Shown piece by piece: positions 55,287 through 64,000 of a stretch of DNA of 64,000 nucleotides (within the stretch, counting starts at the first letter, position 1; each line of letters starts with the position of its first letter). The notes beneath the pieces were generated by a model. That model saw nothing but the letters and a program-made list of their open reading frames with translations. It had not been told where the DNA came from and did not search any database. The position numbers and the translations under genes are program-made. The DNA comes from Gonocerus acuteangulatus (taxonomy: Eukaryota; Arthropoda; Insecta; Hemiptera; Coreidae). The stretch covers positions 86,933,536-86,997,535 of the forward strand of contig OX328126.1 of the NCBI GenBank assembly GCA_946811695.1. Direction: 5' to 3'.

Positions 55287-56441
55287 TTTATGAGAAAATT
55301 CCTGCCACCGCACAGTGTAACGTCCAATGGACAAAAACCTGAATTTTTGTTTTCTTATATTTAATTTTTAATCCTCTAGCTAAGTTTAGAAACTATTCAA
55401 GGAATTAAAATCGTATAAAAACTAATAAATATTAGTTTTATTTTGATCAACAAACACGTTAGCATTATTATAAACAAGGAAAAGTCTTTAAACCCCGTTT
55501 CATACCAACAATCAGTTTGAACCTCTCTCGTTCAAGATAAGACAGTGTTTTTATTAAGTCATCCGAAGGAAATTACCTCAAAACTATTCCTTTTTTATCT
55601 GATATAATTGATTACGGGTAATTACTCCCTTATCATTTATCTTGAATTATTCTTCATTAATCTTTGACATTTTTCTGATGTACAAAATTTTGATAGACCA
55701 TAGCAAAAAAACTTCATCTGAAAACATCCCAAGTTTTTTAGAGGTTAAATTTTACCACAAGTATAATATACTGACAGCAATTTAGTTTGCCGAAATTTGC
55801 CGATTCCAAAGATTTTTATTTTTAGATCCATCAATTTATTTTTTCTTCCAAATTTGAAAAAATGTGGATAAATCCAAGAAAACGGCATCAATCCTCGGGC
55901 AAATGATTCAATTTGATCTGCAGGATTCTCCTAAAGAAATATTAAGCAATATTAGAAAAACTGCCAGTTTAGTCTTATATTAAATGTAAAAAATGTGGGA
56001 ACGTGTTCACCGCAGATAAAAAACTCTTATCACCTTAAAAGATATTGTTATTAATTTTTATCAAGAAAAAAGATATTCACGCCCTGATGGCCCTTCTGGC
56101 TTCCTTAGAGTCAGACATAAAAAGAGTTTATTACTACATTATATGTTACAGTTATATTATATTTTATAATGTTGTTATTAATAATATTATTACCTGCTAT
56201 ATTATTTCTATTAATATTACAATTAATATTATTATAACCGTATAGTATGCATTATTATACTATTGTTTCCTTATTTTGAGTTGATTTCAATTAATAAAAT
56301 TGTTTATTTGAAAATAACTAGTGGTTAATGATTTTTGTCCGCAATCCTCACTACTTCGTTACACTGTGCGCCGAAGGGGATCGAACCCACCATCTCCCGC
56401 ATCAGAAACTAAGGCGTTAGCCACCAGACCACGGGAGACCC
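55287..56441 (-). mobile_element. SINE split by the RSS-ended element
   Basis: The SINE body fragment TGAGAAAATTCCTGCCACCG (ending 55310) and the tRNA-like part (56369-56441, GGATCGAACCCACCATCTCC) are the two halves of a minus-strand SINE. Removing 55311-56368 and one 5-bp duplication restores the spacing seen in the copy at 19791-19964. The tail end is truncated. Confidence 0.8.
55311..56368. mobile_element. Transib/RAG-like element with RSS-like 12/23 ends
   Basis: The left end is heptamer CACAGTG (55311-55317), a 13-bp spacer and nonamer ACAAAAACC (55331-55339). The right end, read on the other strand, is CACAGTG (56368-56362), a 23-bp spacer and nonamer ACAAAAATC (56338-56330). The inverted termini agree for 12 bp (CACAGTGTAACG) and then diverge, so the nonamers are not simply part of a long TIR. 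It is flanked by CACCG (55306-55310) and CGCCG (56369-56373), a 5-bp duplication with one difference, inside a SINE. The 1058-bp interior is AT-rich with no recognisable RAG1 or Transib coding sequence. The ends, duplication and SINE interruption are seen; the transposase type is inferred. Confidence 0.75.
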
Positions 56442-56761
56442 CTTTCATTAAAATTATATTAATTATTGTAGTTAAGTCATTATTGTAGACAGATATGTAA
56501 ATGGTAATGTAAATAAGCTCATTTTGTCTTTTAAAACAAATTTATTGCACATAACTTCTTTTATTTTAAGAAAAAATATTTAGTTTACAGTACGACTGAA
56601 AATTTTAATGTTTATAAACATTAATGTTCAGAAAACACTTTAAAAAAAATTAACATTACTGAGATATTTAATTAAAATTAGAAATATACATGGTAATTAA
56701 ATGCTAAGAATGTAATTTTTACGATCTATTCAGACAGTCCTTTCTACTTTTACTGGATTTA
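56442..56761. other. AT-rich intronic sequence
   Basis: No gene or element seen. Confidence 0.35.
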
Positions 56762-57190
56762 ATGTAAATTGGTTCAATCTTTATATGTAAATTTATTACA
56801 TGTATCACACGTTATTGTGGACATTTTTCGTCGTCCACAAACATGACATCGCCCATTCTTTTCCTTTGGAGGATCTTCCATTGTTGCTTCTAACTCTTTG
56901 GGAATTCCCTTAACAAAAATTGTTTTTATTACGAAGTGACGGAATGCTTGCAAATGTTTATCCATGAGGTGAAATGCAAGATCCTTGCATTGGTCTTGCA
57001 GAGCACTCCATGTGCCAGCAAGCTGTTCAAACGTTTGACAAGCTAGAACTGAGGAATCCGTGAAAGGATAGAACACCACTCGCCACAGTAGGCGTGGTAT
57101 GGGTTTTCCCTTGGCATACCTCAGATCTATACGCTGTAGGGTTTCCCGGCAATTTCTAACAAGACGAAATACTGGCTATGGCGTACTCTG
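56762..57190 (-). pseudogene. Cys-rich C-terminal fragment, possibly piggyBac-like
   Basis: A minus-strand frame open from about 57190, through RNCRETLQRIDLRYAKG and PIPRLLWRVVFYPF, to the end at about 56774. The tail carries RCHVCGRRK and TCDTCNKFTYKD, a C-x2-C ... C-x2-C knuckle at the extreme C-terminus. Such a knuckle closes many piggyBac-family transposases. The upstream part does not show the DDD catalytic region, so the family remains uncertain. No terminal repeats were found around it. A domesticated gene cannot be excluded but nothing supports one. Confidence 0.45.
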
Positions 57191-58155
57191 TGCGCCAGCG
57201 CGACTGCTAGAGAGTTAACCATTTCCGTACGCAAAGAGCCGCTAGGAGTGTGTTCTGCTATACGGGATACTCCCACCCGGCGTTGGTCCCCCTGTACGGG
57301 ACACTTTTCCTACTCTCCATCACAGCGCCTCGACTTTCAGCGATCTCCTCGCCTTAGTAAAACTCGTATTTTTTATATATTTTTTTTAATTTTGGTTACA
57401 ATGATTATTAATTTTTATTTATGTTGAATTAGTTTGGCGTTTCAATAATTATTTCTAAGTTGAATAACTTTGTTTATAAATAAGTTATAAATATATAGGT
57501 ATTAATAAGTTATATATTATATAGGCACAAAAAAAAAGAAGGTTTTTCTGTTTATCATTTGCCCTTTATTTTATGAATAATAAGCCAGGGAATAATATAC
57601 TCCATAACTACGGCAAAAAGTTTCCCATCTTCCTTTTTGATCCGTGACTTTGTACAATTTCGGAGCTAAAAACTTATTTTATTTTTATTTTTTGTGTAAA
57701 ACCTTTTTACAAAAAAAAAAGAATTATTATAAATATTTACAGTTAACTTAATGAATTATTCAATTAAATACGTAATATATTAATCTTATCAATTGAATAT
57801 TACATTTATTTTTAAATGGAGGACAAACAATAAAAAAAAAAAAAAACGGTTTTTCTAAATTTAATGAAACTGAATATAAGATCTTAACACTTCAAGACTA
57901 AAAGTGAACTAATTTTGCAAAAACAAGTTGTTGGGAATGTACAAAGGTATAAAAACAAACGATAACTTGAAGAAGGTTGACCGGGTAAATGGGTGGAGAA
58001 TGCAACGAGTTCTAATTCGACTGAAAACGACCAAAAAATTTATTCAAATGCCATCTAGTAATAGACAGGAATACTAGAAGTACAATAAGGTAACGCTAGA
58101 TAGCTCTAAAGTCGAGAAATGAGAAGAGAAAGAATGCGAGAGATACGCCGACCTC
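57191..58155. other. Intronic sequence, nothing recognised
   Basis: The first ~180 bp are GC-richer (GTACGGGACACT, TATACGGGATACTCCC) and may be the rest of the Cys-rich fragment's element. The remainder is AT-rich with short A runs. Confidence 0.4.
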
Positions 58156-58270
58156 TCGACTGCTGTACAAGTACACGGTACGTGGGTCCCGTCTTCCTTC
58201 GACTTCTACACAAGTCCACGGTATGTGGGTCCCGACAGCTCTTGACTGCTGTACAAGTCCACGGTACGGA
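58156..58270. repeat. Three ~43-bp tandem units
   Basis: Units read GACTGCTGTACAAGTCCACG followed by GTACGTGGGTCCCG with small changes. Confidence 0.88.
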
Positions 58271-58429
58271 AAGGGTTAATAATCCTACTAGGCGGCTGTT
58301 CTTGGGAATCTCTAAACGAATTTCCGAGAGCGATACGATATTCAGGCGTACTTCGCCGAAAAAGCCTAGTGGGCAGATATTGATGGCAGTGACCTTCATA
58401 TCTTTTGTTTACATTCCCATAATAAAAAA

Positions 58430-59492
58430 TCCGTCACGCAGGAGCTGCATAACTAAGCACTTTCCTCAGAATTTGGGTAGTGTAGACTGCTTTCCAGAAC
58501 AATTTGCTTAAAATATCCTACATAAATAAAATAAAAACATGAATAGTTCTCTTTTAAATTTGTAATGAGTAACTGATCAATTATTAATTTGCTTCCAGAG
58601 TTATGTTTACACATGGTACCTATTACACTACGTAATAAATACAAAAAACCTCATATTATCCTATTTTGATCTAACTCAGGAACAGGATACAGTCACTCTA
58701 GTGGTAGAAAGCGCTCCTTGCGGCGGCTTTGTGAACCTACATCTGGGGGGCATTTCTATTGAAATATATTACAAATTAAACCCCCGCTTTCCGATTGACC
58801 GATTCAGCTCATTTTTACAACACTTCTTTCCCATGAGTTACCTACGACGTATACCGCGTTTCGTTGCAATACAGCAGAAATTACGACCGGTATGAGTATA
58901 TTAGGAATTTGGGGTTGGAGTAACCTCCCCCCCCTTCTAATAAACCGATTTAGTTTATTTTTACAACACATACTTACCTGTAGATTACCACTACGAATGC
59001 CGAGTTTCGTCGAAATATACCAAAAATCACGGCTGGTAGTGGCGAATTGGTACTGTGGGTCCGGAGTAAACCCCCCCTCCTAATGAACCAATATAGTTTA
59101 TTTTTACAGCACATATTTACCTGTGGATTACCACTACGAATACCGAGTTTCGTCGAAATATACTAAAAATCACGGCTGGTAGTGGCGAATTGGTATTGTG
59201 GGTCCGGAGTAAACCCCCCCTTCTAATGGACCGAATTAGTTCATTTTTATATCTCACTTTTCTCTCTATAATACCATTACGTATACCAAGTTTCGTTGAA
59301 ACATAACAAATATTACGGCTGACATAGTCAAATTAGTGTTTTGGGTTCGGGGTAACCCCCCCCCCCCTTCCGGTGGACCGACTTTGGTGTTTAACGAACT
59401 CGTTCAATCGTTTGCTAATTGAATGCTATATACCAAGTTTCGTGACGAAAAAACAAAAACTCTGGCCGCTATCGTGTTAACAGACACACACG

Positions 59493-59523
<31 letters not shown>

Positions 59524-59644
59524 TTTAACGGGGGTCATTTTCGGTGTCTAATAGGTAGGATCGATAAAGATTTGAAGAAATTTTTCAAAAATTCCGTCAT
59601 GAGTGCAACCTCAATAGCTACTTTCCTTCGGAGGAAAGTGCTAA
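58430..59644 (+). mobile_element. HINE/Helentron-like element, family 2, copy 2
   Basis: 5' end TCCGTCACGCAGGAGCTGCA at 58430. 3' hairpin ACTTTCCT TCGG AGGAAAGT followed by GCTAA, ending 59644. Complete at 1215 bp and inverted relative to copy 1 (3278-4334). Internal ~150-bp modules (GAAATATACCAAAAATCACG, GGTCCGGAGTAAACCCCCCC) are repeated, and an (AT)n tract lies at about 59493-59520. CTAAGCACTTTCCTC just inside the 5' end is the inverted counterpart of the 3' end. Confidence 0.78.
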
Positions 59645-60465
59645 AAGGAAAATAAATTAGTTTCTCTGACCTCATTTTAGATGAATATTACATTTCTGTA
59701 AGTACAGCAATATTATTCCATGAAGTATTCATTCAATCTAGGCATTTCTCTTCTTTTATTCTCTATTGATTCTCTCAAGGTTCTGTAGATTTCTTTTTTC
59801 AATATATTATTAAGATCCTAATTGGGTACATATTTTTCTTCTTAGACACATTCTTAGAATCATTCCTTTAGTTGTTATTCAGTCTGCAACATGAGTGTTT
59901 GTTTTTTTTTTCTCTCCCGAACATTGCGAAAGCAGATTTACCTTTTAATTCCTCATCCTCATTCGAATACTCCTTCACCCAAGACAGTTGTTAAGAACTT
60001 TGCGTCATGGGTGTATGTAGGAAAGAATCTCGGGGAGGGGTTGGTTGCATTTGGGGGCCTTGGAATACTAGCAATCTAGAACATGTAATATTTAGCCATC
60101 TAAAACTCTATTACACCCAAAGAAAATATTTTTTTCTGAACTGAGTGACCTTATTTTATTTATTTTCGAGGTTTATATGACACACTTTTACCCAATAAAT
60201 CAAAATTTTGAGTCATGATCAACATCAGACTTCGAAAATAGTGCTAAATATGAAATAAAATACCTCTTGATAAATGACGGATAAAAAGTACCCACTATCC
60301 TTTAATATACTTTAAAACCAACTCAACCCCCCCCCCCATGAAGGCGCTTGTATACTGAAGCATGTAGCGCAGCGTCGCTTGTTTACGCTTTCATTGGAGG
60401 CCTTACAAGAGCGGGATTTCCTCAAGATGTGGCCTGAACAGTCCAATAATTAGGGAATCCCCTAC
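59645..60465. other. Intronic sequence with a MITE-like fragment
   Basis: A segment near 60006-60345 starts TCATGGGTGTATGTAGGAAA and ends CAACCCCCCCCCCCCATGAA. It resembles the CATGGGCG-ended element at 19665-20121. No gene. Confidence 0.5.
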
Positions 60466-60830
60466 GTGTGTGGCGGGGTCCTTGAGGCCGGGCTGGGTCC
60501 AAGAGATACAGAAATCCCGAACAGCCCAATCCTTGAGGGAATCCCCGACGTCTGTGGCGGTGTCCTTGAGGCCGCTCTGGGCCCAAAATATGCGAAATCC
60601 CAAGCAGTCAAATCCTTAAAGGAATACCCGACGTGTGTGGCTGTGTCCTTGAGGCCGCTCTGGGTCCATGAAATGCCGAAATCCCAAGCAGTCAAATCCT
60701 TAAAGGAATCCCCGACGTGTGTGGCGATGTCCTTGAGGCCGCTCTGGGCCCAAAAGATGCCGAAATCCCAAGCAGTCAAATCCATAAAGGAATACCCGAC
60801 GTGTGTGGCGGTGTCCTTGAGGGCGCAAAT
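60466..60830. repeat. 84-bp tandem array, >4 copies
   Basis: Units contain GTGTGTGGCGGTGTCCTTGA, GGCCGCTCTGGGCCCAAAAG and AGCAGTCAAATCCTTAAAGG. One unit has a single-base deletion (83 bp). The 84-bp length keeps open frames on both strands. These are not taken as genes. Confidence 0.95.
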
Positions 60831-61043
60831 TCCTTTCCGCCTTGAGGCCTTGAGGAAATTTTCTTCGAGGGTGGGCGAGGTTCTGGTCCTCAAGGAAATT
60901 CCGGAGGTTTTACACTTCAGGATTTCCTGTACGTTTATGGCAGCCTTTAGGCATCATTTATGCAGCCTACTTCTTTTTCTGTATATAATGAACTACATTG
61001 CCGAGCATAGCTGTTTCGCTCGATCACCTAGGAGGTTATGCTG

Positions 61044-61093
<50 letters not shown>

Positions 61094-61329
61094 CTAGTTA
61101 CGCTTCTATCCTAATAAAAACAAACTGATAATGTTTTGAACTTGAAGACCGCAATGCGGGATGCACTGATAAGGGTTGGTGATTAGATAACTGCTGAGTA
61201 TCCATTTAGGGGAAGTCTTTATCGATCCAATGAGCGACGAGGCGAAGTGTCACTTAGCTCCGAACAGGCCTAAACTAATTCCAGCTCCAGTAGGAGACTC
61301 GTGACTAGACTGGTGAAGATAATACACAC
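60831..61329. other. Intronic spacer with poly(A)
   Basis: Includes a poly(A) tract at about 61048-61090 after GTTATGCTGTATT. It is possibly a retroposed tail, but no body is recognised. Confidence 0.5.
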
Positions 61330-62180
61330 CAACCAGTGTACCTTTTAAGTAGAAGTCTCGTGGCGGATCAGCGCTAGCATCGACTCTAGTCCTCCAGTAG
61401 GGTTCTCTTGACAGATCAGCGCTAGCATCGACTGTAGTCATCCGGTAGTAGTTTCGTGGCGGATCAGCGCTATCATCGACTCTAGTCCTCCAGTAGGGTT
61501 CTCTTGGCAGATCAGCGCTAGCATCGACTGTAGTCCTCCAGTAGTAGTGTCCTGGCGGATCAGCGCCAGCATCGTCAAAGTCATCCAGTAGGAGTCTCGT
61601 ATCCGATCAGCACCACCAACGATTACAGTCCTCCAGTAATAGTCTCTTAGGAGATCAGCGCTAGCATCTAATCTAGTGCTACCGTAGGAGACTCTTAGCA
61701 GATCAGCGCTAGCATCAACTGTAGTCCTCCAGTAGTAGTGTCGTGGCGGATCAGCGCTAGCATCGACAATAGTCATCCAGTAGGAGCCTCGTATCGGATC
61801 AGCACCACCATCGATTCTAGTCCTCCATTAGTAGTCTCTTGGCAGATCAGCGCCTGCATTGACTATAGTCATCTAGTAGTAGTCTCGTTTAGGACCAGCG
61901 CCAGCATAGCCTACGAGTATAGTCTTAAAGTAGCAGCCTCGTGGCTGTTCATTGCTAGCATTGGCTGTAGTCTTCTAGTAGCCGCCTCGTGGCATATTAG
62001 CGTCAGCATTGCCTACGAGTATAGTCTTACAGTAGCAGCCTCGTGGCGTATCAGCGTCAGCATTGCCTACGAGTATAGTCTTACAGTAGCAGCGTCGTGG
62101 CTGTTCATTTCTAGCATTGGCTGTAGTCTTCTAGTAGCCGCCTCGTGGCATATTAGCGTCAGCATTTCCTACGAGTAGAG
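61330..62180. repeat. 48-bp minisatellite grading into 54-bp units
   Basis: Units contain GGCGGATCAGCGCTAGCATC and GTAGTCCTCCAGTAG with period 48. The right part changes gradually to the 54-bp form, with shared GGATCAGCGCCAGCAT. The minus strand reads VDASADPPR..YWRT repeats. Confidence 0.93.
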
Positions 62181-63190
62181 TCTTACAGTAGCAGCCTCGT
62201 CGTGTATCAGCGCCAGCATTGCGTTCGAGTATAGTCTTACAGCAGCAGCCTCGTGGCGTATCAGCGCCAGCATTGCGTATGAGTATAGTTTTACAGCAGC
62301 AGCCTCATGGCGTATCAGCGCCAGCATTGCCTTCGAGTATAGTCTTACAGTAGTAGCCTCGTGGCGTATCAGCGCCAGCATTGCGTACAAGTATAGTCTT
62401 ACAGTAGCAGCCTCGTGGCGTATCAGCGCCAGCATTTCCTACGAGTATAGTCTTACAGTAGAAGCCTCGTGGCATATTAGCGCCAGAATTGCCTTCGAGT
62501 ATAGTCTTACAGTAGCAGCCTCGTGGCGTATCAGCGCCAGCATTTTCTACGAGTATAGTCTTACAGTAGCAGCCTCGTGGCATATTAGCGCCAGAATTGC
62601 CTTCGAGTATAGTCTTACAGTAGCAGCCTCGTGGCGTATTAGCGCCAGAATTGCCTTCGAGTATAGTCTTACAGTAGCAGCCTCGTGGCGTATCAGCGCC
62701 AGCATTTCCTACGAGTATAGTCTTACAGTAGCAGCCTCGTGGCATATTAGCGCCAGAATTGCCTTCGAGTATAGTCTTACAGTAGCAGCCTCGTGGCGTA
62801 TCAGCGCCAGCATTGCGTACAAGTATAGTCTTACAGCAGCAGCCTCGTGGCGTATCAGCGCCAGCATTTCCTACGAGTATAGTCTTACAGTAGCAGCCTC
62901 GTGGCATATTAGCGCCAGAATTGCCTTCGAGTATAGTCTTACAGTAGCAGCCTCGTGGCGTATCAGCGCCAGCATTTTCTACGAGTATAGTCTTACAGTA
63001 GCAGCCTCGTGGCATATTAGCGCCAGAATTGCCTTCGAGTATAGTCTTACAGTAGCAGCCTCGTGGCGTATTAGCGCCAGAATTGCCTTCGAGTATAGTC
63101 TTACAGTAGCAGCCTCGTGGCGTATCAGCGCCAGCATTTCCTACGAGTATAGTCTTACAGAAGCAGCCTCGTGGCATATTAGCGTCAACA
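62181..63190. repeat. 54-bp minisatellite with higher-order structure
   Basis: About 19 units containing GCAGCCTCGTGGCGTATCAG and TACGAGTATAGTCTTACAGT. Unit variants recur in a fixed order every 8 units: the ATTAGCGCCAGAATTG variant preceded by GTGGCGT at 62631 recurs at 63063, exactly 432 bp apart. The 290-codon minus-strand frame (TPRGCYCKTILEGN repeats) is a consequence of the 3n period. Confidence 0.96.
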
Positions 63191-64000
63191 TTGTGAAGCA
63201 GTTAGCATGTTAGTGTGTGGGTTCTAATTCTTGGCAGCATTCCTTTACGGCAATTTCCATAACGGCCAACTGCCGTCCTCAATTGTGCATTTCCTACAAG
63301 CCAATAGACTACTTCCAGACAATCTGTCTGCCCTTCTATCTCCCAGCAATATTCAATCAGTATCAGGAACAGCCTACAAATGCCATTAAAATCTGCTATT
63401 TTTATTTATTAATATTTTTAGGGTTCCCTAAATATTAGTACATCTTCTCAAAATCTTTATATTTTCAACTTCATATTTAATATTTAATTCATACAGATAA
63501 CTACTGTATTCACAGAATTATTAAATATTTCAGATTTTTTCTTTTCATGTTTGTCGGTCAGTAAAGAGTGTGTTATTTCTTTAGAAGGTCAAATGTACAC
63601 AGGACAAATGTATTTCTCATCCTTAGTTTTATATCTAGAAAGTACTGTTAGGTTTTATGCCTATATTGTCAGCGGATTAACTAAATCTGTTGAGCAATAT
63701 TTTAGGAAAATAACAACATATTTTTACAAACTCCAGGCAACATCCTTGACATTTCGATCAAGAATGTCATAAATTAAAAAGAAATTATTAAAATTGATTA
63801 ATTTTATACTTAGTGTCCGTTAATAATCAGGTATTCTTTACACTAATCTTCTAAGTCCTAATCACCTTAAATGTATTTTTTGTTTTTTTTTGTTTTTTTA
63901 TTATATTTGAAATCTGTACAATTATTAGCAGTACAATAATTAAGTCTGTTCATGCAGATATTATGTACAATTTGACAAAAACTGTAAAAGTAAAATAAAA
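63191..64000. other. Intronic sequence to window end
   Basis: AT-rich. No continuation of the neuroligin transmembrane exon and no transposon end are recognised. Confidence 0.4.

Noticed and set aside
62305..63177. 290-codon minus-strand frame with TPRGCYCKTIL repeats, resembling a repetitive structural protein
   Set aside because: It is a direct product of the 54-bp minisatellite, whose length is a multiple of three. There is no signal, unique domain or splice context, and the other strand is also open in part.
1..64000. LTR retrotransposons or endogenous viral elements
   Set aside because: I found no paired LTRs, primer-binding site, gag, protease or integrase signatures in the frames available.
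1..64000. Bacterial operons or horizontally acquired gene clusters
   Set aside because: There are no closely spaced long ORFs and no Shine-Dalgarno-led genes. The spliced neuroligin and the intronic transposon content show a metazoan genome.

Overview
The window is animal nuclear DNA, almost certainly arthropod and probably insect. It carries four exons of a spliced neuroligin gene on the + strand, buried in long AT-rich introns full of transposons, SINEs, microsatellites and minisatellites. I cannot place the species. There is no sign of prokaryotic organisation.

Host gene. The exons lie at 7947-8098, 30704-30801, 44899-45045 and 54395-54647. They are joined by introns of 22.6, 14.1 and 9.3 kb. 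Every junction is AG/GT and the codon phases match across all three joins. Together they encode the C-terminal end of the neuroligin cholinesterase-like ectodomain, a Ser/Thr/Pro-rich stalk and the first part of the transmembrane helix. Earlier exons lie left of position 1. The exons completing the helix and the cytoplasmic tail should lie right of 64000. I found no other convincing host gene.

Intron content. (i) Degenerate non-LTR retrotransposons: Jockey-like RT, RNase H and C-terminal pieces, an R1-like RNase H ORF, a CR1-like tail and an endonuclease fragment. (ii) Two related repeat families with Helentron/HINE-like ends: a 5' TCCG..CGCAGGA..CTGCAT motif and a 3' hairpin followed by CTAA. 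(iii) Canonical Helitrons (A|TC...CTAG|T). (iv) TIR elements with readable target duplications: hAT-like (8 bp), pogo/Tigger-like (TA), MULE-like (8 bp), an unclassified one (10 bp), and two with CACAGTG ends and 5-bp GC-rich duplications (Transib/RAG-like). (v) tRNA-derived SINEs. (vi) Minisatellites with units of 20, 43, 48, 52, 54, 62, 70, 76 and 84 bp.

Most notable point. The element at 55311-56368 has CACAGTG at both ends. A nonamer ACAAAAACC lies 13 bp inside one end, and ACAAAAATC lies exactly 23 bp inside the other. This is the 12/23 layout of V(D)J recombination signal sequences, on a transposon-like insert in an invertebrate intron. Other readable history includes a four-element nested stack at 16924-21339, a paralogous empty site for the MULE-like insert at 39604-40655, and a retrotransposon that split a minisatellite at 31196-33560.
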